From: an uncultured Oscillospiraceae bacterium
GTDB taxonomy: Bacteria; Bacillota; Clostridia; Oscillospirales; Oscillospiraceae
NCBI GenBank assembly: GCA_910587205.1
Contig: CAJULZ010000090.1
Coordinates: 1 to 11,669, forward strand
DNA length: 11,669 nt
Direction of reading: 5' to 3'
This document shows, in pieces, positions 1-6,610 of the stretch. Position numbers and translations under genes: made by a program. The notes under the pieces were generated by a model. That model did not search any database, had not been told where the DNA came from, and saw only the letters and a program-made list of their open reading frames with translations. Numbering within the stretch: the first letter of the stretch is position 1; every line of letters begins with the position of its first letter.

Positions 1-1191
1 CTGCCCCTGTGCCCGGTGCTGGCCCGGATGGAGCGGGCGGGAGTGCTGGTGGACGCCCAGGCCCTGTCCGACTTCGGCAGGCAGCTTCAGACGGGCATCG
101 ACACCCTGAAAGCGGAGATTTACCGCCTGGCGGGGGAGGAGTTCAACATCCTCTCCCCCAAGCAGCTGGGCCACATCCTGTTCGACAAGCTGGGCCTGCC
201 CCCGGTGAAGAAAACCAAGACGGGCTGGTCCACCAATGTGGACGTGCTGGAAAAGCTGCGCCCCCAGCACGAGATCGTGGGGGCGGTGCTGGACTACCGC
301 CAGCTCACCAAGCTGAACTCCACCTATGTGGAGGGGCTGGGCAAGGTGGTCGCCGCCGACGGGCGGATTCACACCAGCTTCCAGAACACCGTCACCGCCA
401 CCGGACGGCTGTCCTCCACCGAGCCGAACCTTCAGAATATCCCCGTGCGCACCCCTTTAGGGGCGGAGATGCGCAAGATGTTCGTGGCCCCGAAAGGCAA
501 GGTGCTGGTGGACGCGGACTACTCCCAGATCGAGCTGCGGCTGCTGGCCCATATGTCGGGGGATCAGGCCATGATCGGCGGCTTCAACTCCGGGGTGGAC
601 ATCCACACCGTCACCGCCTCCCAGGTGTTCGGGCTGCCCCAGGACGGGGTGCCCCCGGAGCTGCGGCGGGCGGCAAAGGCCGTCAACTTCGGCATTGTGT
701 ACGGCATCTCCGCCTACTCCCTGTCGGAGGACATCCACGTCACCGTGGCCCAGGCCAAGGAGTATATGGAGAAGTATTTCGAGCACTATTCCGGCGTCCG
801 GGCCTATATGGGCCGGGTGGTGGAGCAGGGGCGGGAGGACGGCTTTGTGTCCACCCTCTACGGCCGCCGCCGCTGGCTGCCGGAGCTGAAAAGCTCCAAC
901 TTCAACACCCGGTCCTTTGGCGAGCGGGTGGCGTTGAATATGCCCATCCAGGGCACGGCGGCGGATATCATCAAGCTGGCCATGATCAAGGTGGACGCCC
1001 GCCTGCGGGCCGAGGGGCTGGAGGCCCGGCTGGTCCTCCAGGTCCACGACGAGCTGATCGTGGAGTGCCCGGAGGGGGAGACGGAGCAGGTGAAGGCCCT
1101 GCTCCAGGAGGAGATGGAGGGGGTGGCGTCGCTGGCGGTGCCGCTGAAGGCGGACGCCAACGCGGGGCGCACCTGGGCGGAGTGCCATTGA
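1..1191 (+). CDS. polA: DNA polymerase I, C-terminal part (5' end cut by window)
   Basis: This is the polymerase domain of family A DNA polymerase I, which fills gaps during excision repair and Okazaki fragment processing. The reading frame is open from base 1, so the gene starts upstream; 396 residues are visible. All three polymerase motifs are seen: motif A as DADYSQIELR (about visible residues 171-180), motif B (O-helix) as RRAAKAVNFGIVYG (about 222-235) and motif C as QVHDE (about 347-351). The catalytic aspartates of motifs A and C are present, and the O-helix has the phenylalanine typical of enzymes that discriminate against dideoxynucleotides. TATGRLSSTEPNLQNIP is the usual template and primer-binding stretch. 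Whether the missing part holds a 5' nuclease and an active proofreading domain cannot be seen. No terminator is obvious after the stop; a hairpin repeat follows. Identification is certain. Confidence 0.97.
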   Translation: MPLCPVLARMERAGVLVDAQALSDFGRQLQTGIDTLKAEIYRLAGEEFNILSPKQLGHILFDKLGLPPVKKTKTGWSTNVDVLEKLRPQHEIVGAVLDYRQLTKLNSTYVEGLGKVVAADGRIHTSFQNTVTATGRLSSTEPNLQNIPVRTPLGAEMRKMFVAPKGKVLVDADYSQIELRLLAHMSGDQAMIGGFNSGVDIHTVTASQVFGLPQDGVPPELRRAAKAVNFGIVYGISAYSLSEDIHVTVAQAKEYMEKYFEHYSGVRAYMGRVVEQGREDGFVSTLYGRRRWLPELKSSNFNTRSFGERVALNMPIQGTAADIIKLAMIKVDARLRAEGLEARLVLQVHDELIVECPEGETEQVKALLQEEMEGVASLAVPLKADANAGRTWAECH

Positions 1192-1218
1192 CCGCCTCCA
1201 ACCGGGAGCGCGGCGGCC

Positions 1219-1295
1219 TGTAGGGGCGCACATGGTGCGCCCGCCGTTCCCCGGCGTCTCTCGCAAAACGCGGGCGGACAATGTCCGCCCCTACA
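1219..1295. repeat. Double-hairpin intergenic repeat bounded by TGTAGGGGCG / CGCCCCTACA
   Basis: A 77-base unit lies between polA and the nucleoside phosphorylase gene. Its outer ends are a perfect 10-bp inverted repeat (1219-1228 with 1286-1295). Inside are two separate 8-bp perfect hairpins with 3-base loops: GGGCGCAC/GTGCGCCC (1224-1242) and GGGCGGAC/GTCCGCCC (1272-1290). The layout suggests a dispersed REP- or MITE-like element rather than a terminator, because no T-run follows. I believe I have seen similar TAGGGGCG units between genes in gut Clostridia, but only one copy lies in this window, so the dispersed nature is inferred. Confidence 0.6.
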
Positions 1296-1311
1296 AAGGG
1301 AGGAACCTAAA

Positions 1312-2070
1312 ATGAGTTTATTCGATACTTTTGACCCTGATTCCGAGGAAATCGTAAAATTTGAATACCAGCGTTCGTTCAACCCCACGGACGCTTTCCC
1401 GGAGACGGTCATCATGACCTTCAAGGACAAGACCTTCCATGCGCTGGAGCACGTCTGCCCCACCCAGGTGGTCGCCACTCTGCGGGAGGGCGTAGATATC
1501 CCCGTTTATAAGCTGGATTGGAATGGCCGCAGCATCGGTATCTTCCGCACGCTGATTGGCGGCGCGGGCACGGCGGGCCTGCTGGAGGAGGCGTTGGCCA
1601 TGGGGGCGAAAAAGGTTTTGCTCTACGGCTCCTGCGGGGTGCTGGACTCCGCCCTCACCGCCGGACACTTCATCCTGCCCACCCAATCCTACCGGGACGA
1701 AGGCACCAGCTACCATTATCTGCCTGTCAGCGATTACGTAGACATCCCCACGTCGGCGCGGCTGGGCGAGATCTTCGACGAGTTGAACCTGCCCTATGTG
1801 AAGGGCCGGGTGTGGACCACGGACGCCTTCTACCGGGAGACCCGGAACAACATGGCAAAGCGCAAGGCGGACGGCTGCATTGCCGTGGACATGGAGTGCG
1901 CCTCCGCCATGGCGGTGGGGCAGTTCCGGGGCGCGGAGGTGTACCAGTTCCTCTACGCCGAGGACAGCCTGGACGGGGACGCCTGGGACAGACGCACCAT
2001 GGGCGCGGTGCCCACCTCCAGCTACGAAAAATACCTCCGGGTGGCGTTGGAGGCGGCGTCGCGTTTGTGA
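1312..2070 (+). CDS. Nucleoside phosphorylase family protein (uridine/purine phosphorylase-like)
   Basis: This 252-residue protein fits the nucleoside phosphorylase superfamily (PNP/UDP type), which splits nucleosides with phosphate into a base and ribose-1-phosphate. Visible family features are the glycine-rich FRTLIGGAGTAG (78-89), the GSCGVLD phosphate-site loop (106-112), TTDAFYRET (169-177) and the VDMECASAMAV segment (192-202), whose Met-Glu is the ribose-binding MEM/MEC motif of the family. AEDSLDG (216-222) occupies the usual catalytic-acid loop. Length is normal for a single-domain member. The start is an ATG 8 bases after a strong GGGAGG (1298-1303). The methyltransferase starts 19 bases downstream, suggesting one transcript. 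Base preference (uridine versus purine) cannot be read from motifs alone. It is cytoplasmic, with no signal peptide. Confidence 0.85.
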   Translation: MSLFDTFDPDSEEIVKFEYQRSFNPTDAFPETVIMTFKDKTFHALEHVCPTQVVATLREGVDIPVYKLDWNGRSIGIFRTLIGGAGTAGLLEEALAMGAKKVLLYGSCGVLDSALTAGHFILPTQSYRDEGTSYHYLPVSDYVDIPTSARLGEIFDELNLPYVKGRVWTTDAFYRETRNNMAKRKADGCIAVDMECASAMAVGQFRGAEVYQFLYAEDSLDGDAWDRRTMGAVPTSSYEKYLRVALEAASRL

Positions 2071-2089
2071 GCGGCTGGGAGGAATGATC

Positions 2090-2701
2090 ATGCTCGGAAC
2101 ACGGGAATATTACGACAAGACCGCGGCGGAATGGGCGGAGAACGGCTACGGGGACGGGGAATACCTGCCCTGCCTGGACGAGTTTTTGTCCCTTCTGCTC
2201 CCCGGCGGGCGGGTGCTGGACCTGTGCTGCGGCGCGGGATACGAGACGGGCCGCATCCGGGCGCGGGGCTTTGAGGCCCTGGGGCTGGACTTCAGCGGCG
2301 GGAGCCTGCGGATCGCCCGGGAGCGCAACCCGGACATTCTTTTTTACCAGGGGGATATGCTGGAGGACTACGCCCACATTGGCATGGTGGACGGCATCCT
2401 GCTGTCCGCCGGACTGGTTCACGTGGAGACGGCGGACCTGCCCCGGGCCTTTGCCCGGATGGCGGCGGTGGTGCGTCCCGGCGGCTATGTGCTGGCCTCC
2501 ATCCGGGAGGGGCGCGGCAGGCTGGAGGAATGGAGCCTGCGGGAGATCGGCGGGGAGCGGTACGACCGCAATTTCATCGCCCACACCCCGGACGAGGTGA
2601 TGGGCGCGGCGCGGAGGTGGTTTTCCTACTGCCGGGAGCTGGCCTCCGATAGGCCCATCTGGCGTCAGCTGCTGTTCCGGCGGGAGGGTGGGTGCCCATG
2701 A
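2090..2701 (+). CDS. Class I SAM-dependent methyltransferase
   Basis: A 203-residue cytoplasmic methyltransferase of the Rossmann type. Motif I, RVLDLCCGAGYETGRI (41-56), is the SAM-binding loop. ALGLDFSGGSLRIAR (63-77) carries the acidic residue that binds the SAM ribose, QGDM (87-90) is the adenine-side motif, and AAVVRPGGYVLASIREG (125-141) is the strand with the conserved post-motif PGG. The substrate is not evident; the UbiE/Methyltransf_11-like layout covers small molecules, proteins and RNA. Two ATGs are in frame. I chose 2090 because the GGGAGG at 2077-2082 is 7 bases before it, against only 1 base before the ATG at 2084. The stop overlaps the rimI start in ATGA (2698-2701), so translation of the two is probably coupled. 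Confidence 0.87.
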   Translation: MLGTREYYDKTAAEWAENGYGDGEYLPCLDEFLSLLLPGGRVLDLCCGAGYETGRIRARGFEALGLDFSGGSLRIARERNPDILFYQGDMLEDYAHIGMVDGILLSAGLVHVETADLPRAFARMAAVVRPGGYVLASIREGRGRLEEWSLREIGGERYDRNFIAHTPDEVMGAARRWFSYCRELASDRPIWRQLLFRREGGCP

Positions 2702-3141
2702 AGCTGCGCATCGTCCCCATGACCGCCCGGCACCTGCCCGCCGTGGCGGAGCTGGAGCGGGTCTGCTTTCCCGCCGACCCCTGGAGCGAAGCCCTGTTCC
2801 GCGCGGCCCTGGAAAACCCCGGCGCGGCCATCCTGCTGGCCCTGGGGGAGGACGGCGCACTGCTGGGCTACGCTGTGCTGTCCACCGTGCTGGATGAGGG
2901 GAATTTGGACAACATCGCCGTGGCCCCAGAGGCCCGCCGCCGGGGGGTGGCGGACGCCCTGCTGTCCGTCGTGACGGGCTTTGGGCGGGAACACCTGTCC
3001 CGGCTCATGCTGGAGGTGCGCGCCTCCAACGCCCCTGCCATCGCGCTGTACGAAAAGTACGGCTTCGCCGCTGTGGGGCGGCGGAAGAACTACTACGACG
3101 CGCCCCGGGAGGACGCGGTTTTGATGACGCTGGTCTTTTAG
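2698..3141 (+). CDS. rimI: Ribosomal protein-alanine N-acetyltransferase RimI
   Basis: A 147-residue single GNAT domain, the usual RimI length. RimI acetylates the N-terminal alanine of ribosomal protein S18 using acetyl-CoA. Seen are PWSEALF near the N-terminus (29-34), NIAVAPEARRRGVADALL (72-89) holding the acetyl-CoA pyrophosphate loop RRRGVA, and LEVRASNAPAIALYEKYGF (105-123) followed by RKNYY, a combination typical of RimI. The ATG at 2698 overlaps the previous stop by four bases and is 9 bases from GGGAGGG (2682-2688). A GTG at 2692 is only 3 bases from it and is less likely. In many Firmicutes rimI lies directly next to tsaB and tsaD. Here tsaD is about 3.5 kb downstream, after two GNAT genes and an IS remnant, and tsaB and tsaE are not in the window. 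Confidence 0.9.
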   Translation: MKLRIVPMTARHLPAVAELERVCFPADPWSEALFRAALENPGAAILLALGEDGALLGYAVLSTVLDEGNLDNIAVAPEARRRGVADALLSVVTGFGREHLSRLMLEVRASNAPAIALYEKYGFAAVGRRKNYYDAPREDAVLMTLVF

Positions 3142-3151
3142 GAGAATTACC

Positions 3152-4249
3152 ATGGAATTACAACCTTTGACAAAGGCGGAGCTCACCGCCCTCTACCAAA
3201 ACGAGATGACCGCCGACTTTCCAAAGTCCGAGCTGAAGCCCCTCCGGGCCATGCTGCGGCTGATGGACCTGGGCCGGTACGACCCCCTGCTGGTGACGGA
3301 GGGGGGCCGGCCCCTGGGCTACGCCCTGGTGTGGCTGCCGGAGGGCCGGGAGGGGGCCCTGCTGGAATATTTCGGCGTGCTCCGGGGGAAGCGGAACGGC
3401 GGGCTTGGGTCCCGGATTCTGGCCCTGCTGACGGAGCGGTACGGACAGGTTTTCGGCGAGGCCGAGGCCCCCGGCCCGGACGCCTCCCCAGAGGAAAACG
3501 ACCTGCGCCGCCGCCGGATCGCCTTTTATGAGCGCAACGGCTTCCGAGTTCTGGACTACCAGTGCGCCCTGTTCGGGGTGCGGTTCCACTGCCTGTACCG
3601 GGGCCCGGAGGCGGACGACCGGAGGGTGGAGGCCATGCACCGGGGGGTGTACGCCGGGTACTTCTCCCCCGCCCACATGGAGCGGTACATCCAGCTCCCC
3701 CTGGGTCCCGGCGAGGCGGTAAAGCCCGCCCCGGAGTGGGTGGAGGAGGCCTATCCCGCCCTGGTGGACTACGGGGCGGAACAGGAGGCGGAGGCCGTCC
3801 GGCTCATCCAGGGCTTCTGGCTGGCCCACAACCGTTACCGGCAGACGGAGGAGGAGGCCAGGGCCGACCTGCGGGCCTGGACCGGGCAGGGGCATAGGCT
3901 GTATTTCATCGCCCTGGAGGACGTAACTGTGGGCCTGCTCCACCTGGGCAGCCGGGGCGGGGAGATCGACTGGCTGGAGGATCTGTTCGTTCTGCCGGAG
4001 TACCAGGGCCGGGGCATCGGCGGCCAGGCCGTCCGGCTGGCGGAGGCCATGGTGCGGCAGTATTCCCAGTCCATGTATGTGGAGGCGGCGGCCCGGAATG
4101 AGGCGGCCATCCGGCTGTACCGACGCCTGGGCTATGACTGCCTGAACACCGTCACCCTCCGGAAGGATTTTCCCGGCTACGACTACGATGTGATGCGGAC
4201 GGAGCGGGTCTATGGGGAGCGGTTTGAGATCAGAAAGGATAAGGAATAG
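3152..4249 (+). CDS. Two-domain GNAT family N-acetyltransferase
   Basis: A 365-residue protein with two GNAT-like halves. The C-terminal half (about 205-350) is canonical: LEDLFVLPEYQGRGIGGQAV (275-294) gives the acetyl-CoA loop QGRGIG, and EAAARNEAAIRLYRRLGYD (311-329) gives the Asn and Tyr helix. The N-terminal half (about 1-160) is more divergent: YFGVLRGKRNGGLGSRIL (73-90) and RRIAFYERNGF (121-131) match the same two elements, but the pyrophosphate loop is NGGLGS and an acidic insertion (about 103-118) separates them. The N-terminal half may therefore be a weak or structural domain. The start uses the AGGAG at 3140-3144, which overlaps the rimI stop. The substrate is unknown; members of such tandem GNATs modify small molecules or antibiotics. 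The next gene follows after 11 bases. Confidence 0.85.
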   Translation: MELQPLTKAELTALYQNEMTADFPKSELKPLRAMLRLMDLGRYDPLLVTEGGRPLGYALVWLPEGREGALLEYFGVLRGKRNGGLGSRILALLTERYGQVFGEAEAPGPDASPEENDLRRRRIAFYERNGFRVLDYQCALFGVRFHCLYRGPEADDRRVEAMHRGVYAGYFSPAHMERYIQLPLGPGEAVKPAPEWVEEAYPALVDYGAEQEAEAVRLIQGFWLAHNRYRQTEEEARADLRAWTGQGHRLYFIALEDVTVGLLHLGSRGGEIDWLEDLFVLPEYQGRGIGGQAVRLAEAMVRQYSQSMYVEAAARNEAAIRLYRRLGYDCLNTVTLRKDFPGYDYDVMRTERVYGERFEIRKDKE

Positions 4250-4260
4250 AGGAGAATAGA

Positions 4261-5283
4261 ATGAATATTAACACTGAGCTGACCGGGGCGCGGGTATATA
4301 TCCGCGATTACCGCCCCGCCGACCTGGACTTTGCCGCCGGGATGTGGCTGGACGAGGAAAACGGGCGCTATCTCAGCGACCCCGCCCGGGACTATGTGGA
4401 CGAGGCCTTCCAGCGGGCGCTGGATACCCTTCAGGACAGCGAGACGGGCTGCTACCTCACCGTCTGCCTGAACGGGACGGGGGAACGGGTGGGCACCTGC
4501 TGCCTGTTCCCGGACGAGCGCCGGGAGGAGTACGACATCGGCTACTGCATCCACAAAAGCCGCTGGGGCCAGGGGCTGGCTGCGGAGGCGGTGGGCCTGC
4601 TGGTGGACTGGGTGCGGGCCCAGGGCGGCCGGCGGGTGACGGCGGAGGTGGCGGACGCCAACCTCCCCTCCCGGGCGCTGCTGGAAAAGCTGGGGTTTTC
4701 CATGGGCCGCCCGTCGGAATTTAAAAAGTACCACATGGACGTGTGCTATCCCAGCCACATCTACCAGCTCATTCTGGAGCCGGTAAAAGTCGCCCTGGGG
4801 GAGCGCACCGCCGAAACCGCGGCCTGCTCCTTCGCCCGCATGGACAACGACGCCATCCGCAAAACCCTCCCCATGAAGGCCAAGACGGCGGAGGAAGCGG
4901 CGGCGGACTTCCAGGCCTCCCAGCTCCCCGGCGCGTCCAGCTTTGGCCGCACCATCCTGGCGGACGGGCGGCATGTGGGGGACGTGTGGTGCTATGGCAT
5001 CGACCCGGGCGGCACGCCCAGCGCCATGGTGAGCTATTGCGTGTTTGAGCAAGACCTGTGGAACCAGGGCGTGGCGTCCCAGGCCCTCGGGCTGTTTCTC
5101 CGGGACGCGGGGCCGAACTTCGGTCTGCGGACCGTAGGGGCGTTCACTTTTGCGGACAACCTGCCCTCCCTCCGGGTGCTGGAGAAAAACGGCTTCCATC
5201 TGGCGGAGGAGTTTACAGACGACGGCGTATTGTCCAGGTACTACCAGCTTGACCTGCGCCAAGAGGGGACGCGGCATGATTGA
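4261..5283 (+). CDS. Two-domain GNAT acetyltransferase, RimJ/RimL-like halves
   Basis: A 340-residue protein built from two RimJ/RimL-type GNAT domains. Domain 1 (about 5-175) shows YDIGYCIHKSRWGQGLAAEA (91-110) with acetyl-CoA loop RWGQGLA, then ADANLPSRALLEKLGF (131-146). Domain 2 (about 185-335) shows VSYCVFEQDLWNQGVASQAL (257-276) with LWNQGVA, then FADNLPSLRVLEKNGFHL (297-314). The two halves align well motif for motif, which points to an internal duplication, and both keep the glycine loop and the Asn. AGGAG (4250-4254) lies 6 bases before the ATG. No terminator is seen after the stop; the IS remnant begins 16 bases later. The substrate is not predictable. With rimI and the preceding gene this makes five GNAT-like domains in three consecutive genes. 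Confidence 0.86.
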   Translation: MNINTELTGARVYIRDYRPADLDFAAGMWLDEENGRYLSDPARDYVDEAFQRALDTLQDSETGCYLTVCLNGTGERVGTCCLFPDERREEYDIGYCIHKSRWGQGLAAEAVGLLVDWVRAQGGRRVTAEVADANLPSRALLEKLGFSMGRPSEFKKYHMDVCYPSHIYQLILEPVKVALGERTAETAACSFARMDNDAIRKTLPMKAKTAEEAAADFQASQLPGASSFGRTILADGRHVGDVWCYGIDPGGTPSAMVSYCVFEQDLWNQGVASQALGLFLRDAGPNFGLRTVGAFTFADNLPSLRVLEKNGFHLAEEFTDDGVLSRYYQLDLRQEGTRHD

Positions 5284-5299
5284 TCAAGGCGATTGGCGC

Positions 5300-5332
5300 T
5301 TAGGGCTTGTTTGAAAATTGTCAACACGCCCA
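5300..5332 (+). repeat. Left terminal inverted repeat of the IS remnant
   Basis: This 33-base end starts TTAGGGCTTGTTTGAAAA and closes with CGCCCA. It matches the reverse complement of 6356-6388 at 23 of 33 positions, with the best blocks at the outer TTAGG, the TGTTT core and the inner GCCCA. It lies 16 bases after the stop of the second two-domain GNAT gene. The transposase stop is at 5462, so this is the 3' end of the element relative to its gene. Confidence 0.55.
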
Positions 5333-5441
5333 AATGGAGATTCCTTTTCCGCCATACTTTTCCAATCTTCCTTGGAATACACAAAGTGGGGCCGTTGAGA
5401 AAGTAGACGGTTTTTAATATATATGGGGGCTTGGAGGCAAG

Positions 5442-5463
5442 AAAAAAGACGCCCCATGGCGTC
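5442..5463 (-). terminator. Rho-independent terminator of the IS transposase
   Basis: Read on the minus strand, GACGCC and GGCGTC (5458-5463 with 5448-5453) form a 6-bp stem with a 4-base loop, followed directly by six T residues (5447-5442). It overlaps the transposase stop codon, so it is placed to end that transcript. Confidence 0.65.
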
Positions 5464-6235
5464 ATCCGAACCATTTTATCATCCTTTTAAGGTTCAAGGC
5501 CGTGGCGGAAAGGAGGCAGTGATCCTCCGCTGCCTCTAAACCCCGCCGTAAAATGCGTGTCAAATTATGCCCCCACATCTGAGTGGCAAAAGTACCCTCA
5601 CACCAGATTTGCCGCTTTTTGAGCGCATCTCTGTAATCAGCGTCATATCTGTGAGCCAGATGCCGCTGCCGCTCTGGCGCGAAGCAGCTGTGCTCCAGTT
5701 TCCGTGCGCCCCGTCTGTCATTCTCACTCAAACACTTTTCCCGCAGCGGGCAGCTCCGGCAGTCCTGCTCAGTGTCACAGGAAAAGGCATCCCGCTTCAA
5801 CTCTGCGTTGGTACGGTCATGGGCGGCCTGGGGCCGGACAAAGAACGTGATTCCCTGCTCCTCCAGCACCCGGTGAGCCAACGGAGAAACACTTTCCGAA
5901 CCGTGGGCTTCCGCCGCCGCAGCCGGCTGATCGTGCTGTGATCCGGTACTCGTTCCTCGTTCATCCAGGTCAATGCCAAGATACCAGCGAAATGCGCTGC
6001 TGTCCGCGCATCGCTGCTCAATCTGCCGCTCCGATGGGATGCCGTACAGATAGCCCACCAGCAAATATTTTACAATCACCACCGGGTCAATGGGAGGCCG
6101 GCCATATCTTCGGCTGTACACGTGGGCCCTCTCTTCATACACAAAGGATAAATCCAGCGCCGCTTCCAATTCCCGCAGAAAGTGCTCCCCCGGAACCAAA
6201 TCCTCTATTGTCACTATGTAATATTTCAGCTGCAT
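5462..6235 (-). pseudogene. IS1182-family transposase, frameshifted and missing its catalytic core
   Basis: The N-terminal part has the family's YSRRYGRPPIDPVVIVKYLL and GYLYGIPSERQIEQRC segments and then AFRWYLGIDLDE. The family's next segment, VPDHSTISRLRRRK, is present but in another frame, because CTCGTTC is duplicated in tandem at 5949-5962 (a +7 shift). After RKVF the sequence jumps to PLAHRVLEEQGITFFVRP, the region just after the last catalytic strand, again in the original frame. The DDE core is therefore deleted, by my estimate about 150 residues. The C-terminal part keeps the cysteine cluster CDTEQDCRSCPLREKC and the family-typical LRRGLEAAEDHCLLSATALNLKRM ending. An open frame of 257 codons survives by chance of the two shifts, but the middle residues (about 93-118) are out of the ancestral frame. 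It cannot be an active transposase. Confidence 0.85.
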
Positions 6236-6255
6236 CCCATTGCCCCGTTCCTCTA

Positions 6256-6261
6256 ATTATA
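6256..6261 (-). promoter_or_regulatory. Likely -10 box of the IS transposase
   Basis: On the minus strand a perfect TATAAT lies 20 bases before the transposase ATG at 6235. The nearest TTGACA (6291-6296) is 29 bases upstream of it and too far for a standard promoter, and no good -35 box is seen at 16-18 bases. This may be a weakened or altered IS promoter. Confidence 0.35.
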
Positions 6262-6355
6262 TCATATTTTTGGCGGCTTTGGGGCTGCTTTGTCAACAGC
6301 CCCAAAATGTTCCTGCGTCAAACCGGCTTCGTCCGGCGAAAAAACCCCTCCCCGC

Positions 6356-6388
6356 TGGGCATATTTTCGACTTTTAAACAGCGCCTAA
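6356..6388 (-). repeat. Right terminal inverted repeat of the IS remnant
   Basis: Read on the minus strand it starts TTAGGCGCTGTTTAAAAG and ends with ATGCCCA. It is the partner of 5300-5332 (23 of 33 identical). It lies 120 bases upstream of the transposase start, a long leader for such an element. Confidence 0.55.
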
Positions 6389-6610
6389 CCGGGCGGGAGG
6401 AGTTCCTCCGGGGCGCAGCCCTGTACCACCGGGCATGGGCCGCCGCCCCACAAAACGCCAGCGTTTTGCGGGGGCCCCTTCCATTTTAAAATCCTCGGGC
6501 GGAATGAATCCGCCCTGCGGAAATTCTCCGCCTACGGCTCCGAATTTGCGCGCCACCCGGCGCGGGCACGCTGCGCGTGCTTCCCTATACCCGATAGAAA
6601 GCGTGATTTC
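6389..6610 (+). other. tsaD leader: gene-free region with serial hairpins
   Basis: These 222 bases hold no convincing gene. Several hairpins are clear: CAAAACGC-CA-GCGTTTTG (6451-6468), GGGCGGA-ATGAA-TCCGCCC (6497-6515), CGCGCC-ACCC-GGCGCG (6549-6564) and, directly after it, GCACGC-TGC-GCGTGC (6566-6580). The last two sit back to back about 30 bases before the tsaD ATG. None is followed by a T-run, so they do not look like intrinsic terminators. No consensus promoter stands out. They could be repeats, RNA-processing sites or leftovers of decay beside the IS. Confidence 0.45.

Larger units (their letters stand above)
5300..6388 (-). mobile_element. IS1182-family insertion sequence remnant (about 1.09 kb)
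   Basis: The element is bounded by imperfect 33-bp terminal inverted repeats, 5300-5332 and 6356-6388, both starting TTAGG and ending GCCCA, with 23 of 33 positions identical. It holds one broken transposase gene on the minus strand. Members of this family are usually about 1.5-1.7 kb, so roughly 0.5 kb is missing, matching the deletion inferred in the transposase. I found no convincing target-site duplication next to the repeats (GGCGC before, CCGGG after), so the exact ends are tentative. A motif TTGTCAACA followed by a C-rich run and AAATG occurs near both ends in the same orientation (5318-5336 and 6290-6309). The element sits between the GNAT genes and the tsaD leader. Confidence 0.65.

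Noticed and set aside
5797..6021. Separate minus-strand frame containing VPDHSTISRLRRRK
   Set aside because: This is not its own gene; it is the out-of-frame middle of the transposase, displaced by the 7-bp duplication.
5290..6400. Target-site duplication around the IS remnant
   Set aside because: The flanks (GGCGC on the left, CCGGG on the right) do not match for any sensible length, and shifting the ends by a few bases did not give a direct repeat.
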